This document shows, piece after piece, positions 41,652 to 52,544 of a stretch of 64,000 nt of DNA (positions are counted from its first letter, which is position 1; each line of letters begins with the position of its first letter). The position numbers and the translations under genes are program-made. The notes beneath the pieces were generated by a model, which had not been told where the DNA came from, made no database searches, and saw nothing but the letters and a program-made list of their open reading frames with translations. This DNA is from Elephas maximus indicus (lineage: Eukaryota; Chordata; Mammalia; Proboscidea; Elephantidae): assembly GCF_024166365.1 (NCBI RefSeq), contig NW_026060237.1, forward strand, positions 2,046,001-2,110,000, written 5' to 3'.

Positions 41652-41929
41652 TTAAGGAAAAATTAAGAAGGAGACTCTATTTGGATTAAAGAGGTTGGGA
41701 AAAGTCTCGTTTTCTGGAAATTAAACAATATCTGAAGCCTGCCTGAGTTGATCTATAATATTTGATTAAAGCTGACATACCCAAACCTTTCAGTAGTAAA
41801 CTCTAAGAATCATTAAAATAGAAATGGAGAGAAGAAACTCAATGTTTTCCTAATTCAGCCAGGACCTTTCCTGATTTATTTAGTTCAACCCCAAAGACTG
41901 TAGCCCATGAATGCTGTGATTTTTTTTCC

Positions 41930-42165
41930 CAAAGATAATCTTAGAATTTCTGTCATTTAGTAGATAAATTTTTAATTGAACTCTCAGTGGTTTGCATCTT
42001 CAGGGATGCTGTATGAGGGTAGGTAGTATAGAAGAGTGTTTTAAAGTGCAGATGGTAAATACCAGCTCTATTATTGTGATTGTTAAGGTTGTTTGTCACC
42101 TTGGCTGGGCCGTGACTCTCAGTGGTTTGGCAGTTACGATGCAGTTTGGCAGCCATATGATGATG
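41930..42165 (+). repeat. Tandemly duplicated LTR piece, unit 1 (interrupted by RTE)
   Basis: CAAAGATAATC, TTCTGTCATTTAGTAGATAA, GGGATGCTGTATGAGGGTAG and CACCTTGGCTGGGCCGTGAC recur at 44459-44721. The unit is completed at 44431-44458 beyond the RTE insertion. Confidence 0.85.
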
Positions 42166-44421
42166 AGGAGTATGCACATGGACCTCACCAGATGGAACAC
42201 ACAGGAATCAAATGGACTACACCTGCACAAAGACACAATGCAAAAGCTCAATAACATCAGTGAGAACAAGGCCAGGCACTGACTGTGGAACAAACCATCA
42301 ACTGCTCATGTGCAAGTTCAAGCTGAAACTGGAAAAAAAATCATTGCAAGTTCACGAAGGCCAAAATACAGAATTTAGAGAAATCTCAAGAATAGATTTG
42401 ATGTGTTGAACACTAATGCCTGCAGACCAGATGAACTGTGGAATGACATCAAGGACAATCATACATGAAAAAACCAAGAGGTCATTGAAAAGACAGCAAA
42501 GAAAGAAAAGACCAAGTTTAATGTCAGAGGAGACTCTGAAACTTGCTCTCCAACATTGAGCAGCTAAAGTGAAAGGAAGAAATGATGAAGACAAAAAACG
42601 GAACAGAAGATTTTAGAGGGTGGCTCAAGAAGACAAAGCAAAGTATTACAATGACAAGTGCAAAGAGCTGGAGATGGAAAACCAAAAGGGAAGAACATGC
42701 TCAGTGTTTCTCAAACTGAAAGAACTGAAGAAAAAATTCAGGCCTCAAGTTTCAGTAGTGAAGGATTCTATGGGGAAAATATTAAACAACACAGGAAGCA
42801 TCAAAAGTTGATGGAAGAAATACGTAGTCATTATACCAAAAAGAATTAGTCAATATTCAACAATTTGAAGAAGTAGCATATAATTAGAAACTGATGGTAC
42901 TGACGAAAGAGGTCCAAGCTGCTCTGAAGGCATTGGTGAAAAAAAAACCTCCAGGAATTGATGGGACATCAACTGAGATGTTTCAACAAACAGATGCAGC
43001 ACTGTATGTAAGTGCTCCCTTGTCTATGCCAAGAAATGTAGAAGACAGCTTCATAGCCAACCAACTGGAAGAGATCCATGTTTATGCTTATTCCCAAGAA
43101 GGGTGATCTGACTGAATGTGGAAATTATAGAACAATATCATTAATATCATATGCAAGCAAAATTTTTCTGAAGATCATTCAGAAACAGCTGCAGCAGTAT
43201 ATCGACAGGGAACTACCAGAAATTCAGGCCAGATTTAGAAGAGGATGTGGAACCAGGGATATCACTGTTGTTTTCAGATGGATCCTGGCTGAAAACAGAG
43301 AATACCAGAAGAATGTTTACCTGTGTTTCATTGACTATACAAAGGCCATCAACTGTGTGGTTCATAACAAGCCATGGATAACATTGCAAAGAAAGGGAAT
43401 TCCAGAACACTTAATCGTTCTCACGAGAAACTTGTACATAGATGAAGAGGCAGTTGTTTGTACAGAACAAGGGGAAACTGAGTGGTTTAAAGTCAGGAAA
43501 GGGGTGCGTCAGAGTTGTATGCTTTCACCATAGTAATTCAATCTGTATGCTGAGCAAATAATATGAGAAACTGGACTATATGAAGAAGAATGGGACATCA
43601 GGATGGGGGGAAGACACATTAACAACCTGCGAAAGCACATGGTACAGCCTTGTTTGCGGAAAGTGAAGAGGACCTCAAGCACTTACTAATGAAGATCAAA
43701 GACCACAGCCTTCAGTATAGATTACACCTCAATATAAAGAAAATAAAAATCCTCACAAGTGGACCAGTAAGCAACATCATGATAAACGGACAAAAAATTG
43801 AAGTCGGCAAGCATTTAAATTTACTTGGACCCACATTCAGCACCTATGGAAGCAGCACCCAAGAAATCAAAAGACAGATTGCATTGGGCAAATCTGCTGC
43901 AAGAGACCTCTTTAAAGTGTTGAAAAGCAAAGATGTCACCTTGAAGACTAAGGTGGGTCTGACCTAAGCCATGGTATTTTCAATTGCAGTATATGCATGT
44001 GAAAGCTGGACAGTGAATAAAGAAGACCAAAGAAGAATTGCTAGCCTTTGAATTGTGGTGTTGGAGTAGAATATTGAATATAACATGGACTGCCAAAAGA
44101 ACAAACAAATCTGTCTTGGAAGAAGTACAACCAGAAGGTGCCTTAGAAGCAAGGATGGCGAGACTGGATCTTACATACTTTGGACATGTTGTCAGGAGGG
44201 ATCAGTCCCTGGAGAAGGACATCATGCTTGGTAAAGTACAGGGTTAGTGGAAATGAGGAAGACCCACAATGAGGTGGATTGACACAGTGGTTGCAACAGT
44301 GGAGTCAAGTATCATAACAACTGTAAGGATGGTACAGGACCGAGCAGTGTGTTTGGTTCTGTTGTGCATAGGGTCGCTGTGAGTTGGAACCAACTTGACC
44401 GTACCTAACAACAGAACAACA
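42166..44421 (+). mobile_element. RTE LINE, 5'-truncated, 2.26 kb, with 9-bp target duplication
   Basis: Starts inside the endonuclease-to-linker region (CACATGGACCTCACCAGATG) and ends in the typical GGTCGCTGTGAGTTGGAACC and CGTACCTAACAACAG tail. Flanked by ATGATGATG at 42157-42165 and 44422-44430. The repeat is itself trinucleotide-like, but the interrupted LTR text also resumes at 44431, which supports the boundary. Covers linker, RT and C-terminal domain with many lesions. Confidence 0.9.
43078..43533 (+). pseudogene. RTE reverse transcriptase domain, decayed
   Basis: The longest of four collinear open pieces (42894-43106, 43078-43533, 43650-43967, 44038-44247). It has IPKKGDLTECGNYRTISLIS (fingers) and motif A as CFIDYTKAINCVV, where relatives have Ala-Phe-Asp-Cys-Val-Asp; the first Asp is kept. 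The frame stops at 43531-43533 just after the Leu-Ser-Pro of motif B. The motif C region near 43630 is destroyed by a frameshift. The later pieces keep Leu-Gly-Pro (thumb) and ELWCWSRILNITW (C-terminal). Confidence 0.88.
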
Positions 44422-44430
44422 ATGATGATG

Positions 44431-45055
44431 TGATCACCTCCATTATGAGCTTTGATATCAAAGATAATTAAGAATTTCTGTCATTTAGTAGATTAATTTT
44501 TAATTGAACTATTGGTGGTTCACATCTTCAGGGATGCTGTATGAGGGTAAGTAGCAGAGAAAAGTGTTTTAGAGTGCAGATGGTAATTACCAACTCTATT
44601 AGTGTGATGGTTCAAGTTGTGCGTCACCTTGGCTGGGCCATGATACTCAGTGGTTTGGCAGTTATGATGTAGTTGGGAAGTCATACGATGATGTGATGAC
44701 CTCCATGATGAGATTTGATATAACGTGATCACTTCCATGGTGGGATCTGCTGCGAGCAGCCAATCAGTTGAAAGGGAGTTTTCTTGGGAATGTGGCCTGC
44801 ATACAGTATAGGTAGACTTTCTGGCAAGGCTCAAGGTTTTCGCTCGTTCTGGATCCTGCAGCTGGCTCCTGTTGGTGTGATCTCTAGTTCATGTGACTTG
44901 AGCTAGCAGTTTACCTGCTGTTTTGCCTGCTGATCTTGGCATTCACCAGTCTCTACAGCCTGTGAGCCAGAGCCCTGCTCCCTGGCCTTTCGATCTTGGG
45001 TTTGCCAGCCCCTGCAGCTATGAGAATCAGGAGAAGTCTGTATCCTGGCCCATTA
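44431..45055 (+). mobile_element. ERVL-type LTR remnant, including tandem unit 2 (44459-44721)
   Basis: After completing unit 1 (44431-44458), unit 2 repeats CAAAGATAATTAAGAATTTC to GATTTGATAT. The text continues with CCAATCAGTTGAAAGGGAG, CTGGATCCTGCAGCTGGC and GGTTTGCCAGCCCCTGCAGC, which resemble MLT2/ERVL LTRs in word order. Neither LTR end could be fixed. Confidence 0.5.
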
Positions 45056-45246
45056 GACTTATGATAAGATTTGGCCAATGAAATCCATTGTTTTATGAAG
45101 TCAGTGAACAATGAATGAAATGCTGGTTAAATGTTGTCAGAAGAAGAACAAGTAAACCAAGACTCGAATCTGGGACAGAGAGTGCACAGTCTGAATACTA
45201 TGCTATGCCTGAATGGAAGGTGTAGCGTACAGACAGAAGACTAAAT

Positions 45247-45394
45247 CTGGGGAGTACTGGCCCAGGGGTTAAGAGCTCGGCTGCTAACCGAAAGGTCAGC
45301 TGTTCAAATCCATCAGCCGCTCCTTGGAAACCACATGGGACAGTTCTACTCTGTCCTATAGGGTCTCTACAAGTTGGAATCGATGGCCACAGGT
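45247..45394 (+). repeat. AfroSINE, short form
   Basis: GGGGAGTACTGGCCCAGGGG head, CTGCTAACCGAAAGGTCAGC and CTACTCTGTCCTATAGGG. Tail diverges into the GT microsatellite. Confidence 0.9.
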
Positions 45395-45425
45395 GTGTGT
45401 GTGTATGTGTGTGTACGTGTAGGTG
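45394..45425. repeat. (GT)n microsatellite
   Basis: About 30 bases of imperfect GT repeats between two convergent SINEs. Confidence 0.9.
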
Positions 45426-45429
45426 GACT

Positions 45430-45593
45430 AGTTGCTGTAAAGTCATTTGCAACTCATTGTGACCCCATGTGTTTCAGAGTAGAACTGCATTCCATATGGT
45501 TTTCAATAGCTGATCTTTCACAAGTAGGTTGACAAGCCTTTCTTCCTAGGTGCCTTTGTGTTCATTTGAACAACCAATCTTCTGGTTAGCAGC
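45430..45593 (-). repeat. AfroSINE, second subfamily
   Basis: Antisense: GTTGCTGTAAAGTCATTTGC, TTTTCAATAGCTGATCTTTC and TTCTGGTTAGCAGC. Head lost at the border with an LTR fragment. Confidence 0.85.
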
Positions 45594-45760
45594 TATCTCA
45601 GTTATCTAGTGCTGTTTCAACAGAAATACCACAAGTGAATGTCCCTAATAATGAGAAATTTATGTTGTCATAGTCCAGAGGACTAGAAGTTCGAATTCAG
45701 GTCTAGGGGAGGGATTTGCCTCCTGTTGCCATATCATAAAATAACCATTGCAAGGCCACC
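45594..45760 (-). mobile_element. MaLR-like LTR fragment, antisense
   Basis: CAGTTATCTAGTGCTGTTTC, ACAGAAATACCACAAGTG and GAGAAATTTATGTTGTC follow the antisense LTR start at 10267. Decays after GTCTAGGGGAGGG. Confidence 0.75.
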
Positions 45761-46096
45761 TAACTCTGTATAACCCAGTCCCTAACTGAGGATGTAAAGA
45801 ACAGGGGTATTAAAATTATTCTTTATAAACATATTAGGCTATGGAGGGCCAATAACATCTTGCAGAAGTTCTTAGGCTGCCTTTCATATATGACACCTGA
45901 GCTCCAACCAGGAGGATATCTGTGGTGATCAAATTAAATCTGGTGTCGCTCCGGAAATGTAAAGACAGTTGACCTCCACCTTGCACAGAAATGAATACCG
46001 ATACTCAGCTCAACTTCCAGTAAGGAATGAACCTTGGAAGTCATCCAGGATATAAGCTCAAAACTGTTTTATTTTGACTACAGGGTGACTGTTTCC
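45761..46096. other. No recognised gene or repeat
   Basis: May include more LTR sequence, but no landmark could be matched. No coding potential. Confidence 0.4.
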
Positions 46097-46680
46097 TAGT
46101 CATCATCACCACCATCATCATCACCATCATCATCATTACCACCATTATCATTCCCACTAACAACATCATCACAATCATCATCACCATCATTATCACCATC
46201 GCCATCACCTTCATCACCATCACAATTATCACCACCATCACTATCACTATCACTATCACCTTCATCACTGTCACCATTATCACCACCATCACCATCACTA
46301 TCATCTTTACCATCATCATGACCTTCATCACTGTTGCCATTATCACAACCATCACCATCATCATCACAATCATCATCACCACCATCACTATCATTATCCC
46401 CATCATCATCACTACCACCATCATCATCTTCATCACCATTACCATTATCACCATCATCACTACCACCATCATCACCATCATCATCTTCATGATTATCACC
46501 ATTATCACCACCATCACCATCACTATCACCATCGTTACCATCATCACTGCCATCATCATGACCTCCATCACCATCACCATTATCACAGCCATCACCTTCA
46601 TCTCCACCATCATCATCGCCATCATCATCACCATCAATATCATCATCACCAACATCATTGTCATCAACACCTCCACCATG
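46097..46680. repeat. (ATC/ACC)n trinucleotide array, about 580 bp
   Basis: An almost uninterrupted run of ATC, ACC and ATT triplets. In antisense it reads as a long Met/Val-rich frame (46041-46883) and in sense as an Ile/Thr-rich frame (46318-46818); both are products of the repeat, not genes. Confidence 0.95.
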
Positions 46681-46952
46681 ATTCGTCTGACCTTTACTGT
46701 TGAGAAAGCATTTTCAAGTGATTTCTTGTTAGATATAAATGGCATGGCTGATTTCTGTTTTCCAGAACAGCAGGTAAAATGGGTGGGAAACTTGAGACTG
46801 ATTAACAGAGAACAATAGTTAAGTGCTTGCGTAATTACAATATATAAACACTCAGGAGTTTGTAAGGGAAACCGCCTTAGCACTGAAGAAAAATGAAAGA
46901 CGTTAGAGGCAAACTTCTCAGAGAAGTGAGACAGTAAGATGCATTTTGGCTT

Positions 46953-47203
46953 CTTTTAGACATGTCGGCAGAAAAGAGTGATCACTAGAAAAGAAATCAT
47001 GTTGGTAGAGGGTCATCAGAAAATAGGAAAGCCCTCTATGAGATGGACTAACACAATATCCACAAAAAAGAGCCCAAACAACGATGGGCTCAAACATACA
47101 GACAGTCATGAAAATGACGTGGGATTGGGCATTTTGTTCTCTTTGTTATATATAAGGTCCCTGTGAGTCTGAGCTGACCCAAAGGCAACTAACAGCAACA
47201 GGG
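46953..47203 (+). mobile_element. RTE LINE 3' tail, sense, 5'-truncated
   Basis: GACATGTCGGCAGAAAAGAG, GGAAAGCCCTCTATGAGATG and GGGCTCAAACATACAGACAG, ending CAAAGGCAACTAACAGCAAC. About 250 bases, strongly mutated. Confidence 0.8.
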
Positions 47204-47324
47204 TTCCTTTGAAAACAGAATGAAAGGCTTGAGGGCAGGCAATTTATGTAGGAATGTGATCTAAGGAAACAAGAGTCTAATACACAGGGAGTGAGATAGA
47301 GGAGAGGGAACGGCCAGTACAAAG

Positions 47325-47532
47325 ATGCTTCATGGGTGGTGCAAAAGGTCAAGCACTCAACTGCTATCTGAAAGGCTGGCGTTTCAAACCCACCCAGAGG
47401 ATTCTGAGAGGTTGGCCTGGTGACCTGCTTCTGAAAGTTGACAGCCACCGAAAACCTTATGGAGCAGTTGTACTCTGCACACACACGGTCACCATGAGTC
47501 AGGGTCCACTTGATGGTAACTAACAACAACAA
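47325..47532 (+). repeat. AfroSINE with RTE-like tail
   Basis: CTTCATGGGTGGTGCAAAAG head, CCACCCAGAGG, CATGAGTCAGGGTCCACTTG and terminal TAACTAACAACAACAAC. Confidence 0.88.
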
Positions 47533-47802
47533 CAGAAGACTGGTGCTCAATCCACTGGGGACCTTCATAGCAACGTTTTTAAATGCATCTCAGAACTGTC
47601 CACCTGTGGCACAAAGGGAGCAACAATGATCTCCTGACTCTTGTTGACCATCGGCCAAGGGAGACCTCATGTGTGTTTACAGCCATATGATTTGAAGTTG
47701 CATATCCGTGAGTACAAAGCTGGCTTTGCAGATCTCTTATTTTGAGATGTCATAGGAACCCCAAGGCAGGCGGAAGGAAAGGAACGCTGTCCAATTGTAC
47801 CC

Positions 47803-48011
47803 AAGTGAGTCACCAGGTGGTGCAAATGCTTAATGCACTCAGCTGCTAACTGGAAATTTGTTGGAGGTTCAAGTCCACCCAGAGGTGCCTCAAAAGAAAG
47901 GCCTGCAGGTCTACATGCAAAAAATCACCCACTGCAAACCCTATGGAGCACAGTTCTGCTCTGACACACGTGGGGTCCACATGAATTGGAGGCAACTCTA
48001 CGGCAGCTGGT
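47803..48011 (+). repeat. AfroSINE, second subfamily
   Basis: GTGAGTCACCAGGTGGTGC head, GAGGTTCAAGTCCACCCAG, CTGACACACGTGGGGTCC and CTCTACGGCAGCTGG. Confidence 0.9.
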
Positions 48012-48357
48012 AAAGCACCGTAGCTGTGGTGGCTGGAGTTGACAGGATATTGAAGCAGTTCACACAAGATGCCTAACACGGCCACATTCTAGGGGTATCC
48101 ATTCCATTCTTTATTAATGACACTATCTCAAAAACATGCATACTCTTTGGTAATGTCAATGATGGGGGAAATTTAACTTTGTTTTTTCTTGACAGGCAAC
48201 CTTAAGATAACTGCTTAGTCTCTTAAATGACAATGAAAAGATTTGTATTAATTGGAAGATTATAAATATGGCCAGATACTCATTTTATTTGCATATTCTA
48301 CTGTCTACTTTTCAAATAAGCTAATCTATGACATACGGCCTTAACAAAGGTTTATAC
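48012..48357. other. No recognised gene or repeat
   Basis: AT-rich sequence before the antisense L1. Nothing recognised. Confidence 0.5.
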
Positions 48358-49919
48358 TGATTTTTAAATAATTTTTATTGTGCTTTAAGTGAAAGTTGCC
48401 AAATCAAGTCAGTCTCTCACACAAAAACTTACATACACCTCGCTACATACTCCCAAATGCTGTCCCTCTAATGAGACAGCTCGCTCCCTCCTACTCTCTC
48501 TTTTAGTGTCCTTTTTGCCAGCTTCTAACCTCCTCTAATTTCTCTTCTGCCCTCCAGACAGGAGATGCCAACATAGTCTCAAGAAGCTCACTCCTCACCA
48601 GCATCACTCTCCATCCCATTGTCCAGTCCAATCCCTGTCTGGAGAGTTGGCTTTGGGAATGGTTCCTGTCCTGGGCCAACAGACTGTCTGGGGGCCATGA
48701 CCACTGGGGTCCCTCCAGTCTCAGTCAGAGCATTAAGTCTGTTCGTTTTATGAAAATTTGGGGTCTTCATCCCACTGCTCTTCTGCTCCCTCAGGGGCTG
48801 TCTGTTGCATTCTCTGTTAGGGCAGTCATTAGTTGTAGCTGGACACCATCTAGCTCTTCTGGCCTCAGGATGATGTAGTCTCTGGTTTAGGTGTCCCTTT
48901 CTGTCTCTTGGACTCGTCATTACTTTGTGTCCTTGGTGTTATTCATTCTCCTTTGCTGCAGGTGGGTTGAGACCAATTTATGCACCATAGATGGTTGCTT
49001 GCTAACATTTAGGACCCCAGATGCCACTCTCCAATGTGGGATGCAGAATGTTTTCTAAATAGATTTTATCATGCCAATTCACTTAGATATCCCCTGAAAC
49101 CATGGTCCCCAAGCCCCCGCCCCTGCTACACTGGCCTTCGAAGTATTCAGTTTACTCGGGAAACTTCCTTGCTTTTGGTTTACTTCAGCTGTGCTTGATC
49201 TTGCCTGTATCGTGTGTAGTCATTCCATCACCTAAAGTAATTCTTATCTTCTAATTAGTGAATTCCCCTCTCCCACTCTCCCTCCCTTCCCTGTCTCATA
49301 ACAATCAAAGAATATTTTCTTCTCTGTTAAAACTATTTCTGGAGTTCTTGTAATATTGGTCTTATATGATATTTTTCCTTTTGCAACTGATTAATTTCAC
49401 TCAGCATAATGCCTTCGAGATTCCTCCATGTTATGAAATGTTTCACGGATTCCTCACTGTTCTTTATTGATGCGTGGTATTCCACTGTTAATATACCATA
49501 ATTTATTTATCCATTCATCCATTGATAGGCACCTTGGTTGCTTCCATCTTTTTGCTATTGTAAACAGTGCTGCAATGAACATGGGTGTGCATATATCTGT
49601 TCATGTAAAGGCTCTTATTTCTCTAGGATATATTCCGAGGAGTGGAGTTGCTGGATTTTATGGTAGTTCTCTTACTAGCTTTTTAAGGAAGCTCCAAATG
49701 GATTTCCAAAGTGGTTGTACCATTTTACATTCCGATCAGCAGTGTATAAGTGTTCCAATCTCTCTGCAACCTCTCCAGCATTTATTGTTCTGTGTTTTTT
49801 GGATTAATGCCAGCCTTGTTGGAGGGAGATGGAATCTCCTTGCAGTTTTGATTTGCATTTCTCTAATGATCGTGAGCATTTCCTTGTGTATCCCTTAGCC
49901 CCCTGAATGTCTTCTTTAG
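48358..49919 (-). mobile_element. L1 LINE, 3' UTR and ORF2 C-terminal part, antisense
   Basis: Starts TTTTTATTGTGCTTTAAGTG (the complement of the L1 3' end) and continues through the 3' UTR, with a C-rich tract at 49264-49291 complementary to the G-rich tract of the copy at 30635. Antisense ORF2 follows to TGTCTTCTTTAG at 49919. Matches 30690-32258 in reverse over its whole length. The plus-strand frame 49467-49898 is the antisense shadow of ORF2. Confidence 0.9.
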
Positions 49920-49922
49920 TTG

Positions 49923-50212
49923 TGTGCTACTTTGTTGATTCCAGCTCATTCTGACCCTATAGGACAGAGTAAAACTGCTCCATAGGGTTTCCTAGGCTGT
50001 AATCTTTACAGAAACATTTTGCCAGGTCTTTTCTCCTTGGAAAACCTATGGGGCAGTTCTACTCTGTCCAGTAAGGTTGCTATGAGTTGGAATCAACTCG
50101 ACAGCAATGGGTTTGGTTTGGGGTTTTTCTCCTGTGGAGTTGCTGGGTGGGTTCAAACAGCTAGCCTTTTGGTTAACTGATGATTATTTAATCATTGCAG
50201 CAACAGGACTCC
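49923..50212 (-). repeat. AfroSINE, antisense, host of a second SINE
   Basis: TTGTTGATTCCAGCTCATTC and GGACAGAGTAAAACTGCTCC on the left. After the inner SINE, GGGTGGGTTCAAACAGCTAG and GCAACAGGACTCC complete the head. Confidence 0.9.
50037..50124 (+). repeat. AfroSINE 3' half inserted in AfroSINE, 8-bp target duplication
   Basis: TTGGAAAACCTATGGGGCAG to GACAGCAATGGGTTTGG, 5'-truncated. The flanks TTTTCTCC at 50029-50036 and 50125-50132 are identical. Confidence 0.88.
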
Positions 50213-50227
50213 TTTGGTAAAGCAGAG

Positions 50228-50402
50228 GGCCAGCGAAAATGATGGAAACCCTGCATGAGAGGGGCTTACACAGTAGCCTCAAAAGAGGGCTCATACTTAC
50301 CAATGTTCATGAAGATGGCACGGGACCAGACAAGGAAGGATTCCTTCTGTTAAACATAAGGTCACCATGAGTCAGAGCTGACTCAGTGGCAGCAAACAGC
50401 AA
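50228..50402 (+). mobile_element. RTE LINE 3' tail, sense
   Basis: GAGGGCTCATACTTACC, GAAGATGGCACGGGACCAG and AAGGTCACCATGAGTCAGAG, ending CAGTGGCAGCAAACAGCAA. Confidence 0.75.
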
Positions 50403-50780
50403 TGGCAAAGATGGTTCAATGTCAAAGGCATCTATTAAATGCAGACCTGGAAGCATACCTCCCTTTGAGGTGAAAAGAGAAGATTCTTACACATGTATAC
50501 ATTCTTAAACATCTTACACATTCTCAGTCTCTATGTAAGTGCCCCAGGAGGGAGGCTCAGACCTGTCTGCAAATCTGCAATCTGCTTGAAATGTGCCTGA
50601 ACGTATGGACAGAGCCTGCATCCTGTAAATGCATTTGCCAAGCATGCAGACACACAGATATTTATCAGGCCACGGGCTGCCAGTGTTACATAGATCGGTG
50701 CAAACGATCTCTCCACCACCGCTCCCTCCTCTGCTTCTATTTAAGTAACTTTCATTTCTAGATGTCTGTGGAGAATCCAA
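50403..50780. other. No recognised gene or repeat
   Basis: Two overlapping minus-strand frames (50514-50810 and 50531-50719) have no domain. A CpG-containing word or two, but no island. Confidence 0.5.
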
Positions 50781-50988
50781 AGGGGCCCTGGTGGTGCAAC
50801 GGTTAAGCACTCAGTTGCTAACAAAAAGGTCAAAGTTTGAAACCACCAGAGACTCCATGGGAGAAAGGCCTGGGCATCTGTTCCTGTAAAGATTTCCTCC
50901 TAGGAAACTCTATGGGGCAGCTCTACTCTGTAACACATGGGGTCACTATAAGCTGGAATTGACCGGGTGCACACAACAACAACAAGAA
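50781..50988 (+). repeat. AfroSINE
   Basis: GGGGCCCTGGTGGTGCAACG, a head close to consensus, GTTAAGCACTCAGTTGCTAA, CTATGGGGCAGCTCTACTC and tail GGTGCACACAACAACAACAAG. Confidence 0.93.
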
Positions 50989-51156
50989 TCCATACAATGT
51001 CACCATAAATCATCACCGTGACTTACACAAATACATCAGTTGCTTCGAAGACCTCCCAAATTTAGAAACTGTTCTGGAAACTTGGTTGGGTTAAATGTAC
51101 TGAAACATTTAATCATATCCATAAGTAAATTAACAAGTAGGATTTTACAGAGTCTC

Positions 51157-51531
51157 AAGGAGCCCTGGGGACACCGTGGTTAAGCACTTAGTTGTTAACC
51201 CATACGTTGGAGGTTCGAGCCCACCAGTGGTTACACAGGAGAAAAGCCCCAGATATATGTTTCCGTAAGAATTTAAAAAAATGTTGCCTCCAAGTCAAGT
51301 CAATTCTGACCCATAGTGATCCTATAGGACAAAATAGAACTGCCCCGTAGAGTTTCCAAGGGGCAGCTGGTAAATTCAAACTGTCGACCTTTTCGTTAGC
51401 AACCAAGCTCTTAACCGCTGCATGACCAGGGCTCCTCCATTAAGACAACAGCCTAGAAAACCCAGTGGGGCAGGACTACTCTATCACATGGTGTCACTGT
51501 AAGTCTGAATCACTAGCAATAGGTTTTATAG
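51157..51531 (+). repeat. AfroSINE, host of a second SINE
   Basis: GGAGCCCTGGGGACACCGTG head and GGTTCGAGCCCACCAGTGG on the left. It resumes at 51437 with AACAGCCTAGAAAACCCAGT and ends ACTAGCAATAGGTTTTA. Confidence 0.9.
51279..51436 (-). repeat. AfroSINE inserted in AfroSINE
   Basis: Antisense: TGTTGCCTCCAAGTCAAGTC, GGACAAAATAGAACTGCCCC and GCATGACCAGGGCTCC. The insertion point is in the GTAAAGATTACAGCC box of the host; the target duplication could not be fixed. Confidence 0.88.
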
Positions 51532-51535
51532 GGTG

Positions 51536-51698
51536 TCACCCAACCCAGTGCCATGGAGTTGATTCTGACTCATAGCAACCCTATAGGACAGAGTAGAACT
51601 GCCCCACAGAGTTTCCAAGGAGGGAGTGGTGGATTTGAACTGCCAAACCTTTGGTTAGCAGCTGTAGCATTTAACCACTACACCACCAGGGTTTCCAT
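51536..51698 (-). repeat. AfroSINE
   Basis: Antisense and close to consensus: TGATTCTGACTCATAGCAAC, AGGACAGAGTAGAACTGCCC and CACCACCAGGGTTTCC. Confidence 0.93.
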
Positions 51699-52235
51699 AG
51701 GGACTCACAACTCCTTTTCATCTGGCAAATATATCTAAGCGCAAGGCTATGGTAATAAACTCCAAATTACAGGTTATGTTTTGTTTTTCATGTAAAAGCA
51801 GCGACTGTATCCACATCAGGAATTAAATTTCACAGTTCACCATCTCTTCTTTGAACTTGTTTTCAAGAAAGAATGGGCTTAGAAACAGTGAACCAGAAGC
51901 GAAGAGTTGGACAGCCCACTGGGTATAATCCATCAGGAAGGAATGAAAGCAAGCATTACATTTCTGGAACCCTGTCAGCGAGCTGAACCGAGTGCACTAA
52001 GCAGACACATATGTCGTCTAGGAATTTCCTTTCCTTGTTCCTTGACATCCTCAAAACAAATGGCTGTCTTCATTTCTTTAGCCCTGTGTTTAATACATAA
52101 TTATTCCTTTATAAATACACTATCATAAATATCACTGTACTAATAATCAGCATCCATATTATAATACCTTTTATCAGGTTACATGATCTCAAGGGAGCTC
52201 CATCATGGAAAAATCATAAGATTACTGTCTAGACT
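51699..52235. other. No recognised gene or repeat
   Basis: Contains a 73-codon plus frame (51907-52128) without a domain. Otherwise nothing. Confidence 0.5.
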
Positions 52236-52430
52236 GGTGCTGTCTGATAGAACATTCTGGAATGACTGAAGTGTTCTATACCTGTGCTCTCCAATATCAA
52301 AACCACTTGGCTCGAGTGGCTCTTGAATTTGGGAAAGGTGGCTAGTATGCCTGAGGAGCTGAATTTTAAGTTTTATTTAATTTTAACAAATCTGAATTTA
52401 AGCTCAAACAGACATAAGTAGCTAAATGTA
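52236..52430. mobile_element. Old hAT-type (MER-like) DNA transposon remnant, tentative
   Basis: GTGCTGTCTGATAGAACATT, GTGCTCTCCAATATC and TGAGGAGCTGAATTTTAAG follow the word order of a common mammalian hAT-derived repeat whose ends read GCTGTCCAATA. Inverted ends are not both preserved. Confidence 0.45.
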
Positions 52431-52544
52431 TCAGGCAGTATATGGGGTCCCTACCAGTTGGCACTGACTTGGTTAATAAACAGGAATTTAGCCTGCTTGA
52501 AAATAATAACAATAATAATAATGTTTAGGTGAATTCCATGTCTG

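Noticed and set aside
41930..44721. An LTR retrotransposon with 220-bp direct terminal repeats around a reverse transcriptase
   Set aside because: The enclosed RT is RTE-type with its own tail and a 9-bp target duplication; the direct repeats are a tandem duplication older than, or independent of, the insertion.
46041..46883. 280-codon minus-strand open frame, almost all Met and Val
   Set aside because: It is the translation of the ATC/ACC trinucleotide array in antisense; no start context, domain or composition of a real protein.
49467..49898. 143-codon hydrophobic plus-strand frame
   Set aside because: Antisense of the L1 ORF2 C-terminal region; the hydrophobicity comes from reading A-rich sense DNA backwards.
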